This document shows, piece after piece, positions 1 through 14,300 of a stretch of DNA of 64,000 bases (position 1 is the stretch's first letter; every line of letters starts with the position of its first letter). The stretch is from Branchiostoma floridae (taxonomy: Eukaryota; Chordata; Leptocardii; Amphioxiformes; Branchiostomatidae): positions 1,048,669 through 1,112,668 of the forward strand of contig NC_049992.1 of assembly GCF_000003815.2 (NCBI RefSeq), written 5' to 3'. Below the pieces are notes generated by a model, which saw only the letters and a list, made by a program, of their open reading frames with translations, had not been told where the DNA came from and ran no database searches. The translations under genes and the position numbers were made by a program.

Positions 1-302
1 CTTGTGTATGTTCCATATACCACACGTGACGTGAAAAAAGGATTGATTGAATCATTGACATAAGCGCTCACACCGATAGGACGATACAGTGTTGAACACA
101 AGCAGTGAAATTTGGGCCCTTTTTTTGGTGACCCACTCACGTAACCAGGCCTGGTGCTCGTTCCATGAGTTATCAATCATAATGAAATTTATACCATTGG
201 AAATACAATCACATAAGCTTTCTATTGATAAATAATGCAATGAAATTGATGCAGAAACATCTGAAATAGGATATTCCAAACTTTTTCTGCCGACTTTATA
301 TA

Positions 303-304
<2 letters not shown>

Positions 305-361
<57 letters not shown>
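305..361. repeat. (TA)n microsatellite
   Basis: About 28 TA dinucleotides followed by a short GT-rich stretch, in the intron or flank beyond exon 22. Confidence 0.95.
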
Positions 362-363
<2 letters not shown>

Positions 364-598
364 GTGCGTGTGTGCGAGTGTGTGTGTGTTAAACATTGCT
401 GATTTGTCAATCGTTCGAAACCTGCTCAATGTTTTGTCAAATCAGAGACATTAACTTGTCTCTATCACGACTTCATTCAACAAAATACCAAGATGTACTT
501 TGAATTATTCTTAGTACAAGAAAAAAAACAGAAATTGGACCAACGTATGTACTGCATCAATTTTACCACAAAACTAGTAGTATCTACATGCTACTAAC

Positions 599-727
599 CA
601 CAGTGTTTTTCGTCCTCTCCATTTGAGCAATCAAGAATTGTATCACAAACATAATCGACGGGCAAACAGGTATTTTCTCTAGGGCATTTCCACCCGTAAG
701 TTCCCTGATGACACGGGGTCGGCATTC
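599..727 (-). CDS. Gene 1 exon 22: LDL-receptor class A module 7
   Basis: Phase 1-1 exon of 43 codons: PCHQGTYGWKCPRENTC, then VCDTILDCSNGEDEKHC. Six cysteines and an acidic box. TTGCAG acceptor, GTTAGT donor in phase 1, so at least one more exon lies to the left of the window. Confidence 0.8.
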
Positions 728-3700
728 CTGCAAGAACATTGTCATGCACAACAAGCTGTAAAGAGTAGACACCATGCACCAAATGGCAATTACACTGCAC
801 GAAATGCGGGACTTACCAACAACAATAAATGCCTAGTAATGGTTGCTTTTGGCATTTGATGTTTGAGATTACGTCTACCAGACTTATGGAGGATGTACCT
901 GGGGATATAATCTCGTAATAGCATAAATATCGCACAATTTCCATATAGAGGGTTCACTCCACAAAAAAGTGGTATTTAAACAGTGACAAATACATCCAGT
1001 AAATCTATACAGCCCTCGTCACAAACCAAGAAATGAGCTCAGCCGATATGTCGGTGAGCTCCAAATGGGCTTTTTAGCAGCTCGTCAGCAGGTAGGAGAG
1101 ACAATGACTTCAGCTTTCAAGAGTGAAACATCGAGCCCCGGCGTTCGCTTGAACTGTGACGCCGGCTTACTGAGGCCGTGTATCTCCCAAGTTAACCAAC
1201 ACCAAATATCTCTATTTTCGTGCATTGTTACTCAAGCAAAGTTGACTGGATATAATTTTAAAAATCAATTGAATGCTTGTCAATGAATAATTTCTCATCT
1301 TCTTACATGGATGCCGTCGCTACATAATAAAAAAAAATCGTGCAAGCGCTTGAAATTGTAAGGAACCTTGGGCGCAGTCAGTTTCATCGTGAACGCCGGA
1401 TTCTCCCATATAGTCGAGGTCGCCATCACAGATACGATCGTTCCAAAGGCATCCATCATGATACATGGACAATTTGTCAGAACCCCATGGCCACGATACC
1501 CAGACGTCATCCTGCATCTGGCGATACAGAGATATTCCAAACTCTCCACAGTAACCTAATAAAAGAGATTTAAATGAATTATGTGTGCCTTAGTGCTGCA
1601 AGATTAAAATGTATAAACGAAACCTAATGAAAATATTAGCTTGAAAATATGCTTTGTATACATTGAACTTCTTACTTGTCAGCTTTCAACAACAATAAGT
1701 AAATGAATAGAAGTCAGCAGAAGCGTTACCGCAGCCGATCTCATCCGAGTGGTCGCTGCAGTCCACCCAGCCGTCACATCTTTCCTGCCGACTGATGCAC
1801 CTCGGGAAAGGAGGGAGTGCGGATCGACAGGGCCAGTACCCGATAGACTCACACAGAGCGCCTGCAGTTTGTAGCCAGAAAAGAAATCGGATAGAACTAT
1901 ATATAGAGACGTAACGCTAATTAACCTTTATCCGCGACGTAACCTATATCCGTTGTTTTTGAAAACAGGTTATCGCCTCAACGGACGATTGTTGCTGTTT
2001 AATCTGCAATACATTTTAATTTTTGAAAATATTGCCATTTGAAACCACCGTTCGTTGATATGATATCATGTTTTTGAAAGCAATAGGTCACTCCGAGGAT
2101 GAAGGTGGACTAGCGTTATTTTCTAATGTATAATGTACAAACTACATGGAATATCTGCAAAAAAATTATGCATTGTGTAAGATTCTGCAGATGTCTAAAC
2201 TGCACAGGATGCTGGACTATTGATTAGCTTCTTTCCTTTTCTTTTGTCCAGCTTTCTTCGGGAATCCTCCCCAAATAGCTGTAAACAAGATTTGCAATCC
2301 GATGTGAAGTGGTTAGGTCTGACAGGTCGTACAGTGTAATATAACCACTTGGTGCTTCGCCGTGTGTCAGCTGGTGCGTTATACTGGCAATATAGATCCA
2401 GATTTCTTGTCTGTTGTTCTTTCTTTCTTTCTTTCTCTTTCTTTTTCTTTCTCTCTTTCTTTCTTTCTTTCTCTTTCCAAACTCATGTCGTGTACATGCT
2501 TCTGTTTACTGTTGTTTTCTGTTATATTTCCAGTCTCGAGTCCTTCCATATCGTGTGCTTTAAAGCCATAGACGCCAAAGGCTTTATAATTTTAGCCACT
2601 GCGAGGATAAAACATTCCCAACTCTCTGCTCCTACCTCTTCTTCGACTACTTCTGCCCCTAAGACAATCTCCACTAGTCTTTCATCAGGCTGTTGAAAAA
2701 CTCTAACAGCAGCATTAACACCAAGCTTGTCTGTTATCTCATTTGCTATGTCAGTTCTGGTGTTGTTAAATGTACTGCATTCGGCTACTAAGTGTCCTAC
2801 AATGTCCTGAGTCATTCTATCACATGTGGACACAGTCTGTTGCCTTGGTTCACCGGAGCAGTGCTCAGATGTATGAGGTTTTGCAAGTTAACTCTGTGTT
2901 CGGGTTTCTTTCTGGCCAGTGTCCACAGTTTGTTGGGCTGCAGGGTTGTGTGATGTAATTTGTAGAATCTGGGGCATGTTTGTCGCTCAGCTACCCTGGC
3001 TTTCCACCGTTGCTCTTCCTTATGATTTACAGCTGTCGTAACCACTCGTTTCCACTCCGTTACTGAAGGAAAATCCCTTGTTAACCAATAATTTTCCAGG
3101 TATTGTTGGAGTCCATACTCTTTGGCAATTGCAAAACAGTCTCTCGCAAAGCCTGTGGTAGTTTGGCACTTTCTCCTTAGAATATATGAGTAAAGTCTGT
3201 ACGTGAAGATTTTTTGGCCAATATTGTACTAGGTAGTTGCCTTCAGCCTCCCAAAGAAATGTAGCTTGCGTTTGTCCATCATGGCTTTTAATGTCAGCAT
3301 CCCTAGTGATCCCAGACTTGCATTAGTCTCTGTCTGGAAGTGCATTCCTTGCATTTGTTTTACCCCTGCTCTGTGGACTCTTTCTAACTTAAGTAGGTCG
3401 GTGTTGGTTGGATACCACAGTTCACAGCCATGCATCATGCTAGGGATTACAATTGTGTTGTGTGATTATGGGGTTTGGAGTATGTCCCTCAGAACCCGTT
3501 TCCAGTATTGCACTGATTTTACCCTTCCCTTTCTTGCAAGCGTTTTCTATGGCCTCTGATGATCTGAGGTCGGTCGAGTGTTGGACCCCCACATGGGTGA
3601 CCACAGTTACTTCTGGGATTGTGGATGCTCCCATCTTCCAATTGCTTGTCAGGACTGCTGCTGTGGGGTGCTCCTTTACCCTTTTTCCAAACACTGCACC

Positions 3701-6700
3701 CTTGCTTTTTTTTTCCGGGGCGTATTGAAACCGCCATTTCCTTCCATAGTCATGCAATGCACCTATCAGTTTCTCTAATCCCGTCCTGGTGCTTGCAAGA
3801 AGACATATATCCATTCTGTCCAGAGCTAATTGAAGACGAATATCACTTTATTGTTGTATGTCCCAAATATTCTGATATACGAGATTCTCTGTACACAAGG
3901 CTGTCATCTTATACACAAAGATTTATCACAATGGACCTGAAGTGCAAATTCAAATACATAATGACATGTGACAATCCCTACATGACAGATATAGGAACAT
4001 ATATTAAAGAAAGTTTAGACATTAGAAACTCCTCCAATGATTGTAAAAGCCACCAATGACTGTAACAAACCTATCCCATACTACAACTTCTGTATTAGAT
4101 GTTGATGCCATACTTTGTACCCCGTAAAATTGTTGTGCAATAAAGCTATCTCTATCATCTGCCAGTGCAGGTGATCCAAAGTAGGTTTCACCTATACACA
4201 CGCCACCACCTAGGGCTTGAAGTTCTGCATGGATGTCATTTGTCGCTAAGAGATAGCCGGTGAGCGACAAAACGCCGCCTTGGTTCACCCCACGTGATGT
4301 TCTGAATTCCCTTGACATCTCACCATTCAGTAATACACAGTAAGTGTTTCCAGTGTGCATTTGTTTCAATATTCTCCATAATTTTCCATTCACTCCTTCT
4401 CTGTACACTTTGTACAGCATTCCTTGGGTCCATACTGTATCATACGCCTTCTTTGTATCCAGAAAGCACCCATAGACTGCATTGTTTCTTTCCTTGTAGT
4501 GGTTGAGTGTTTCTTGAACGGTATAGGCGGTGGTTATGTTGCAGCATCCGATCTGCCCCCCACTCTGTAGTTCATGTGGTATACCTCTTGCCAACAACCA
4601 AGGCCTCCATCTGTTGTGTAGCACCTTCTCCCAGATTTTAGCCATGACATTTAACAGTGTTATCCCTCTGTGAGAGTCTAGGTCAGTTTTATCTGCTTTC
4701 CCCTGCTTAAGTAGGGGTATTTTGATTCCTTTTTTGAATTCTTCAGGTATGTATTCCAATCCTCTCATCATGTTGAACAACAGTGTCATTCTTGCCCAAA
4801 GTGCTTCTCCTCCATATTTAATGTGCTCATATGTTAATCCATCATTACCTCCAGCCTTGCTCTCTGTGAGTAATAATCTCTGTGAGTAGGAATGGCTCTT
4901 CTAGAATGCCCTCTAAGTTGTTATGGCTTTCCTTCTCCATCTCAGTTACTTCTGCAGTGATTACTTTCTGGTGTGACTCATCAAACCATTTACTCTCTTC
5001 TTCCTGTTCATTTCCCAATGTTTCAAAATGGCTGGCCCAAGCCTCTCTCACTTCTTTGGGGTCAGTCAGGAATTGATCCCCCAGTCTCACTGCCTGTGGT
5101 CTGCCTATTTCCCCTTTTCTGCATCTTATCCTTTTCCAGAAGGTTTTATCATCAGTCTCAGCTAACTTTGCTAACTCTTCATTCTCTTGTTCTTCCTGTA
5201 GTAGTTTAGCTCTCCTCAGCTCTGCTCTAAATCGTGCTTTACTTTCTTTGTACTTTTTGTATAAGTGATTGTCCTTTTCCCTCGGTTTTCCTGCCTCCTT
5301 CCACTGTAGCCATAAATCAATCTCTTCCTTGTGTGTGTCTACAAGGGTCTGTGACCAGTATGGCCGCTGTTGCTTCCTTATTTCCTTAGCTGGTATCACT
5401 TCAGCCGCTGTACTTCTTAGTACTCTGGTTAACGCTATAAGTTCTTTTTCTATAGCCACTGTTGACCTCTGTGTGAGGGTTTCCATCCCCTCTAACTTCC
5501 TCTGAACATTTTCCTCGTACGTGTTCACGAGAAGTCGATCCCCTGCTCTTTCCCAGTCCAGCTTTTCTGTAGGGTTACTCTCTTTCCATTCTTTTGGTTT
5601 GTTCTTCAGGATGGCTATAACTGGCTTGTGATCAGACATGTTCAGAACATCACCTTCCATTATTTTGCATGATATCACTTCTGCTACTATTTCTCCTGGT
5701 ACTATGATATGGTCTATAGTTGACTTGTGTTTAGTATTCTTTGTTTCAAATGTCTCTACTGGGCCTGTACATATGTGGCTCAGATTCAGGGAGGTCATCT
5801 CCAGCTCACTCAGGATCTCTGCCAACTCACTGCCATTCCTGGATGGTGAGCCCTTCCCTCTTGGGCCTCCTTGCTCTCCAACATCTGCGTTGAAGTCGCC
5901 CATGAAGATAACAGTTCCTTCATTTTCATATTTCCTGTACAAGTCTCTCAGCATGTCTACATGTTGTCTGTACTCGTCTACCTTTTCCCCTGCATGGGGA
6001 AGGTATACCGCAAAAATGAACAGCCTCTGTCCTCCTACCAATCGGAGTCGTATCCCTATGACTCTATCGTTCCCTGCCTCTAGTTTGTGTACCGCATAGT
6101 CCAGTGATTTTCGCCACAGTAGGGCTACACCCCCTTGACCTCTTTTCCAAGGTCCCAATGTGTGCTTTTTAAGCCTCTCATCTGCTCTCCCAAAGCCTCT
6201 GTGGCTGTGTAGGATGTTACTTAGTGTGCTTAGTGCCTCCGGAAACAGCCAGTGTTCTGAAATGGCAATTATGTCTGTTTGTGGTAGGTGTTTTGTTATA
6301 AACGGTATTGCTGTGGACAATCCTCTTGAATTGTAACATCCAATTGACAGCTCTCTCTCTTTGTCATGGCCTGCTTTCATAGCTGTGTCTGGGTCCCTGG
6401 TGGCCTGGGACTTGCTTTCTCCTCCTCTGTGTCTCTCTCTTCCTTGCCCTTGTACTTTCTTCCAGACAACCATTTTCTGCAGGCTATTCCAGGGGGCCAA
6501 AATCTTTCTCCCACAACCTTATGTGCTTGGTATAGAGGCACATTGATTCTAGTAAAGTACAAGTCTCTCTGTTTGGTAGGCATCAATCTTACAAAGGATA
6601 GCTGGACTCCTTTGCGCTGGGCATACCTGAAGTCCGGAGTCCTCCTTAATGGTTCTCCAGGTCAAAACTCTGCTACAAACCAAAAACTCTCAGACGCTCT

Positions 6701-8327
6701 GCATTCATTTTTAACATCAACAAACCGATTTACAGCACCTTCCATCTGCTCCTCATAGCCTACGTAGCCTATGTGGCCTATTATGTACATATCTGTAATT
6801 TAGATTTGTTTGTTGTATCTTTGTGGGTCAGCCGTCATCAGCTTGAATAGACTGCCTAGGCTGGCCCAGTGTAATGACTTGTTGTCATTTTCAATAAATA
6901 AATACCTGAAGATGGTTTGTTGCAATTTCTTTGGGTCATTTTTCTTCATATAACCCAAGAAGAATCTCTTCCTCCTTATTCTCCTTCTCTCTACTCCAAT
7001 GAAGTCTCTGAACATGTCGTCAGCATTACTATCATCGTTGTCTTCATGCGAGATGATTCTCTTTCTCTTGTCTTGAGTAGCAGGATTGGTGGTGCTACTT
7101 TCTTCCAGGCACGGGACACGTCTCTTCTTCATCGGTGCTTCATTGATTTCAATTACTTCATGGTCTGTGTCTAGCACATTCTCTGTTATGTGCTTTCTTT
7201 TCTCTCCCTTCTCCGCACCTGGTTCTGTAATGAGTGCAGTGTTTTTGCTCCTGATATAGGGCTTGGATCTAACTGTACTATGGCTTCTGTTGTGCTAGGT
7301 TTCTTTTTCTTGTACTGGGTCAGCTGGTTTCTTGGCCCGTGGTCATCTCTGGTTCGTTAAGTGCTTAGTGTTTTTAGGTTGTGTTCTGGGTTGTTGTTGT
7401 CTTCAAGTTGTCTCATTCTATCTTGGTCTCGCGACGTGCTGTCATGTCTCGCCTTTCTGAGGAATGATGAGATCTCTGATTCCTGTGCCCAGTTACCCTT
7501 ACACACTGTTGCATAACTCTCCATTTGCATTTCGCTGCCAGTGTTCCTATTTGGCAATCTATTAGCTCCAGTTACAGGTCCTACAGCTTTACTGTTGCTA
7601 GTCTCCAGTTTCTTATTTCTTTCTTTGTCCGGCGATTGCCTCTTTCTTAAGTCTGCTGTTCTAGCACCTTCTAAGTGTCCTAGTCTGTCCCTCAGTTCCC
7701 GTACAGTCGAGTGTGTATTCGACAGAGCACATTCTTGCTCCTTGATTCTCTCCTCCACTGTATGACCCAGATTTTGTACATAGGCAGCTAGTTTACTATG
7801 CTCAGCTGTAGCGTCTTTGTCTTGGATTGTCTTCCTTATGCATGCTTGAATTTCTGTCTCGAGTGAGTGTATTCTTTTCATGTATGATGCCATTGATGTG
7901 TTCATTTTCACTTGGTTTGTTTCTATTCTCTTAAGCTTTCCTTTCAAACTGTCTATATCTTCCTGTTGTTTTGATTGAGCATCTTTGTTGTCTGCTAATT
8001 CAAACTGTATGCTCTGTATCTGTCTGTCGCATTCGTCAGCAATGTCTGCTCTTGCTTTATCCTGTCGTTTTGTGATGTCTTCCATCTTTGTTAGCCTCTC
8101 ATTTGTTTCTTTCAACTCATACTTCAGTTGATCTCGCAACTTTGCGTTCTCTGCTAGTATCCTTATCACCACGTCCTGATCGTGATCTCCTTCTTCATCA
8201 ATGGTGCTCAGTGTTCTGCTTCTTGTTAAGGTGGGGCTCTGGAAGGTTTGTGTTTGACTACTGGTTGGAAACATCTTTTTTTATTTCTGCCAGGTTTCTT
8301 TCTCCTTCTATAAATTGGAACAGAGCA

Positions 8328-8385
<58 letters not shown>

Positions 8386-11300
8386 CTCCAAAGTGGACTT
8401 TTTTCAATGTCTATAAGATCTCTACAACAATCCTCTGCTCCGAACTTTTGAATTTTTATACACTCGTTTTAAAATATGCAACAAAGCATGATAATGTGAA
8501 AAAGGAATCTTACCACTGTGACAGTTTTCTTCGTCCGATCCGTCCCCACACTCAGGAACACCGTTGCAGAGAAATTCTCCTTTGATACAACCGGGGGCAT
8601 CACGGCACTTCCAGAAAGCAGTGTCCCCGAACAAACCGTGAAGGGAGCAGAATTCGTCTATCCAAAGGAGGCATGCGTCGAATTGGGAATGAGCATTTCA
8701 ATGAGTTTTTCTCCCTACAATGATTTTGAGCACCATACCAAACGTTATTCTGAATGGAACCAGGCTGTGATTTCCAACACAAACTAAACTACCCTAAATA
8801 AACTTGCCCAAATTTTCGACTGATCAGTCCTTATCTTTGAAAAATCCACTGCTGCTGTGACGTCACGTTATGTAGACAGCACACGTGACTTCGTGAACAG
8901 TGGATCATAAGTTGCAGAAAGTCTATGGCGATCTCCGTCTCTGTTTAAGGATGTCCGTAAAGCCCTGAGGTAGATAGCTTCCTCCTCTATTCCTCTGGCA
9001 ACAAAGTCAGGTTCTGTATCTAAGATTCTCACTTTGTCCAGTGTGAGCGAGTGTCCAGGCGACTCTATATATGTGTTTTGGGAAACTTCTGAAGATGTTG
9101 AACTTCGGCGTCTATGTTCAAGGAACCAGGTCTTGAGTAATCTTTCTGTCTTCCTAATGTACGATTCCTAACACGGAACTTTGATGTTTGACCTTGGTAC
9201 AGTATATGATACACAACACCACATTTACTCTCCTTAAAGAGTTTTGTCCTTGGGTGCTACCAAGATGGACGGTCTAAAGCAGCTTTTTATCCCATGTGCA
9301 GTGAAGATTATTTCAAGCCCTTCTGACACCACCTTCACGTAAAGAAGTACAACAAAGCCTCTGTTTTCCCCCTTACTGTGCTTCACCTTTATCTTTGTCT
9401 TTCTTTGACAAAGACTAGAGCTGATAAGTCGAAAATTTGTGTTGGAAATCCATTTTTGTGTTGGAAATTACAGCTTAGTTCCATTCAGAATGACTTCTAC
9501 CAACACAGATGAACTTTCAAGTTAAAACCAAACGTTACTTGATAAAAGAACATGCATCGATTAAAATTTCGCTTGCAGTTATATCCTTAGAAAACAGACT
9601 TATGAAAAAAAAGTTACAGGTAAAGTTCCCACCACATTTGACCTCGTCAGAGCCGTCCAAGCAGTCACTCTTGCCATCGCAAACATTTGTAATCTTGATA
9701 CAGCCATTCAAGTCACGGCATTGGACCATGTCTCGCAGAAGAAAAAGGTCCCTCTCACAGTACTTGATGCAGCTGTCTGCAAAGTTAATGTATAAACTAT
9801 AAAGGCCGACATTTGCTCGGCAGCAAATACAGTATATTGCAATCCATCTTCATCCCTATTCAAAAATGTACTGTTCCATATCAACCTTTTGCAGGAGTTC
9901 ACCTATCCCACAACATCATCCCACTCCAAACTTGATTTTACCCCCATACAAAAATAGACTCTTCCAGAACACCCCTTTCTATGCGAAATGGATTAGTCTA
10001 TGTGACCCATGACCATTTCAATACCTAGTGCTAAAGTTACCCCAATACCAAATTCCAAATCAGTTGGCTTTTTCATGACACAGGAACCAAAAATATACAA
10101 TTTTGGTCAAAAATGGCAAAAAATCCCAAAATTCAATAATTTCAAAGTGATGTGTGAATAGAGCCCTACATACAAAATTTCAGATCATTTGGTTTTCATA
10201 CAAAGGCATAGGGGCCAAAATTTAACATTTTTAGTCTAAAAATTGCAGAAAATCCCCATATTCAACAATTTAGGTAATGTATGCTCAAAATGAAAAGAAA
10301 GTACTCGTGGGCACTAGTCCTATACACCTTCATGCCAAAAATTTAGGTCATTTGGTTTCAATACAAGGGCAAAGGAGCAAAAAATGTACATTTTTGGCTA
10401 AAAATGGCCAAAAATCACAAAATAACTCAATTTTGGAGTAATCTATGGAGAAAGTGTCGGTAGATTCCAGTGGTCATATGTTCAATGCACCTATGTACCA
10501 CATTTCAAGTTATTAGGTTCTAATACAGGGGCATAGTAGCCAAAAATATACATTTTTGGTAAAAAAAGGCCAAAAACTCCAAAATAACTCATTTTCAAGT
10601 GATCTATAAAGAAAGTGTTGATGGAATCCTGTGCTCATATGCCTAATGCACCTCTGTACCAAATTTTATTATGGTCATTAGGTTGTAATACCAGAGCACA
10701 GGGATCAAAATATATATATTTGTTCTAAAAATGATAACGTCTGGGGGTATTTGCTACCCCTACCTGCATGCCAAATTTCAGCTCATTTGGCCAAAAGAGA
10801 AAAAAAAGTTGAATCCATTTGAAGATTTGACAGGAGAAGGAGAAGAAGAGACTGAGAAACTAGAAAGGCCGACATTTGCTTGAGAGTAAATACAGCACAT
10901 TCAGCCATCTCCCTCCCTATGCAACAATAGACTATTCCAACGTGCAAAAATGGAACACATTTGCTTAAAATCACTTCTACTAATGAGACTTAAGCCCAAA
11001 AATGAATCTTACAAAATTCCCAGTGGTAGTGCAACAATGGACTCTTCCAGTGCACCCCATGTGAATTTTCACAATAGACCAGTCCAGAAATACTTCCACT
11101 GAAAACATGGCCTTTTGATTAAGAAACCCAGTCCAAAGTTGAACTGAGCAAAAAAGGCCCCTGTGCATGAAAAGGTAAAATCGACGAGTCCAAAAACACT
11201 TCCGCTAAAAATGGAATATTGAATCATCACTCGTTCAAAAGTTAATTTGAAAACACATCCCCTCCAAGCAAAAATTGACTTTTATTGCGATGCCTCTATG

Positions 11301-14300
11301 TAAAGTGGTGCAGTCCTAAAATGAAAATCCCAAAAATGGATTTTAAATATTCCCCCTCCATGTAAGAATGGACTCTTCCAGCACACCTTATGTAAAATTG
11401 CAAAATAGACCAGTCCCAAAATAACCACACTGAAACACTTTGACATAATCATCAAAGTCAAAAACAAATTTAAAAAATGCACCCCTCTGTGTAAGACTGG
11501 ACTCTTCAAGTATACCCCATGTAAAATTGCGAAATAGACCAGTTCAAAAATACTCCCACTGAGAGACTTTATATAATCAACAGTCCAAAGATGTATTTAA
11601 AAAAATGTATCCATCCGTGCCAGAATGGACTCTTCCAGATAACACCAGGCTCACTGATTATCTGCCAAATCTCTTTCGGGATGTGGATTCAGGCTACGTG
11701 ATTGGTTGCCTCTTTAATCAAGTTACGAGTATATAGACATGTGCACATGCATGCTGTCTTCAGGTGGGAAGTCAAAAACCTTGAGGTCGTTGACACCTCT
11801 GTAAAAGTACAAAAAAATCCCCAAATATATAATTCTGAAGTGGTTTATGCCAGAAATTATACATGGGTCATCTAAATAAATATCTGGTGCACCAATTTAC
11901 CAAAATTTAGGTCATTTGGTTGTAAGACCAGGGAACAGGAGCCAAAAGTGTACGTTTTTGGTCAAACAATGGCCAAAAAATCCCCATTTTTAAGCATTTT
12001 GCTGTACTGTATGCCAAAAGTGTTATTGAATCCATGCAGATGGCACTCCTATACCAAATCTTAGGTCATTTGGCCAAAATGAGCCAAAATGTCCTTTTCG
12101 GGGCAAAAAAATACCAAAAAAGGCAAAATTAAGCATTTTGTTGTATCGTATGCCAAAACTGTTATTGGTTCTTTGTGGGCATATGATCAAGGCACCTGTG
12201 TACCAAATTTCAGGTCATTCGGCTGTAATACCAGGGCACAGGGGGGCAAAATGTAAACAAAAATTGCCCAAAACATGAATAAAATCATTTTAAAGGCAGA
12301 TATGAAAAAAAAAATGAAGAAAAAAAAAACGCGTAAGGGTATTGGCCCACTCCACCCTTGTACCAAATTTCCGGTCACTCGGTCCAGGAATGACGGAGAT
12401 GATTCGATAGGAAGATTTGACAGGAGAAAAAACATTACTAGAAAGGCCGACGTTTACTTGGGAGCAAATACAGGATATTGCAATCCATCTTTATACCTAT
12501 GCCCAAATGTACTGTTCCATATCAACCTTTCGCAGGAGTTGACCTGTCCTACAACATCATCCCGCTACAAACCTCTTTTACCCCTCATACTAAAATGGAC
12601 TCTTCCAGAACACCCCTATCTATGCAAATTGGACTGGTCTATATGTGGTCCATTTTCCATTTATAGTGCTATAGCTACCCCAATACCAAATTCCAAATCA
12701 GTTGGCTTTTTCATAACACAGGAAGCAAAAATATACATTTTTGGTAAAAATGGCAAAAAATCCCAAATTTAACAATTTTTAATTGATGTACACCATAGAT
12801 GTAAATAGAGCCCTGTGGCCACATACCGTACGCACCTTCATACCAAATTTCAGATCATTTGGTTTTCATACATTGGCACAGGAGCCAAAACTTTTTAGTC
12901 TAAAAATGGCAAAAATTCCAAAATTCAACAACTTAAAGTAATGTATGCCCAAAGTAATAATGGATTACTGTTGAAACTTTACAGACACACCTTCATGCCA
13001 AATTTCATGTCATTAGCTTTCCATACAAGGGCATAGGAGCCAAAAATATACATTTTTAATCAAAAATGGCCGAAAACCTCAAAATAACTAATTTTAAGTG
13101 ATCTATGAAGAAAGTGTTCATGGAGCCCTGTGTTCATATGTCCAATGCACCTATGTACTAAGCTTCAGGTCATTTGGTTTCCACACAAGGGCATAGGAGC
13201 CAAAAATATACAATGGTAGTCAAAGGTGCAAAAAAAAACCAAATAGCTAATTTTGGATCCATGAGAAAAAGTGCTGATGGGGTCCTGGGGTCATATGTCC
13301 AATGTACCTCTGTACCAATTTTCAGGTCATTTGGTTTCTATAGAAGGGCATGGGAGCCAAAAATATAAATTTTTAGTCAAGTCGTTGACCCCCCACCTGC
13401 AGACTGCACATGCAGGCCTGTATGTCTATCTAATCTAAATATATAGGTAACCAATCACTTAGCCTGAATCTATATCCAAAAGGGGAATTAGGCAGCCAAT
13501 CAGCGAGCCCGGTGTTATCTGGAAGAGTACATTCTTACACGGAGGTTTTTTCTTCTTTGTACTATTGATTATGTAAAATCTTTCAGTGGGTGTATTTTTG
13601 GACTGGTCTATTTTGTAATTTTACAGAAGGTGTGTTGGGAGAGTCCATTCTTGCACGGAGGGGCGGACTTTTTAAAAATTGATTTTTGGACTTTGGTGAC
13701 TACTAGCTTGTCAAAGTCTTTCAATAGGGTTATTTTGGACTGGTCTAATTTGCAATCTTACATGGGTTTGCTCGATGAGTCAATTCTTGCACGGAGGGGG
13801 CTTTTTTAAAAATCCATTTTTGGACTTTGGTGATTATGTCAAAGTCCTATTTTAGCGGATGTATTTTTGGACTGCTCGGCTTTACACGGAAGGGGGATTT
13901 TTTCAAATTCAGTTTTGGACGAGTGATGATTCAAAATTCCATATTTAGTGCAAGTGTTTTTTAGACTGGTCTATTATAACTTTTCATGCACGGGGGACCT
14001 TTTTTGTTAAATTCAATTTTGGATTCGGTTTCTTATTCAAAAGGCCAAGGTTTGAGAGGGAGTATTTCTGGACTGGTCTATTGTGCACATTCACATAGTG
14101 TGCACTGGAGTCCGTTCTTGAACGGCGGAATTTGGTAAGATTCATTTTTGGGTTAAATCTTCATTAGTAAAAGTGATTTTCCAAATGGGTGATTTTGGAA
14201 GTCTATTTTTGTATTGGGAGTTAGATGGCCGAAATATGCTGTATTTGGTCTCAAGAAAATGTCGGCCTTTAGTTTGTATTGGGTTCAGGAAGAATATTGG

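Larger units (their letters stand above)
2479..8328 (-). mobile_element. Nearly full-length non-LTR retrotransposon with ORF1 and ORF2
   Basis: Reading leftwards from 8328: a short 5' leader, ORF1 (coiled coil plus basic region), ORF2 with an APE-type endonuclease and a reverse transcriptase, and a C-terminal cysteine/histidine motif near 2800. It sits in an intron of gene 1 in the same orientation. Known defects are a duplication of about 16 bp near 4870, a 345-bp nested insertion at the RT active site and several frameshifts, so it is probably inactive. I cannot assign the clade with confidence (Jockey/I/CR1-like group). Confidence 0.85.

Noticed and set aside
8088..8585. Plus-strand frame of 165 codons
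   Set aside because: Antisense of LINE ORF1 plus the TTTC microsatellite (FLSFFLSF repeats).
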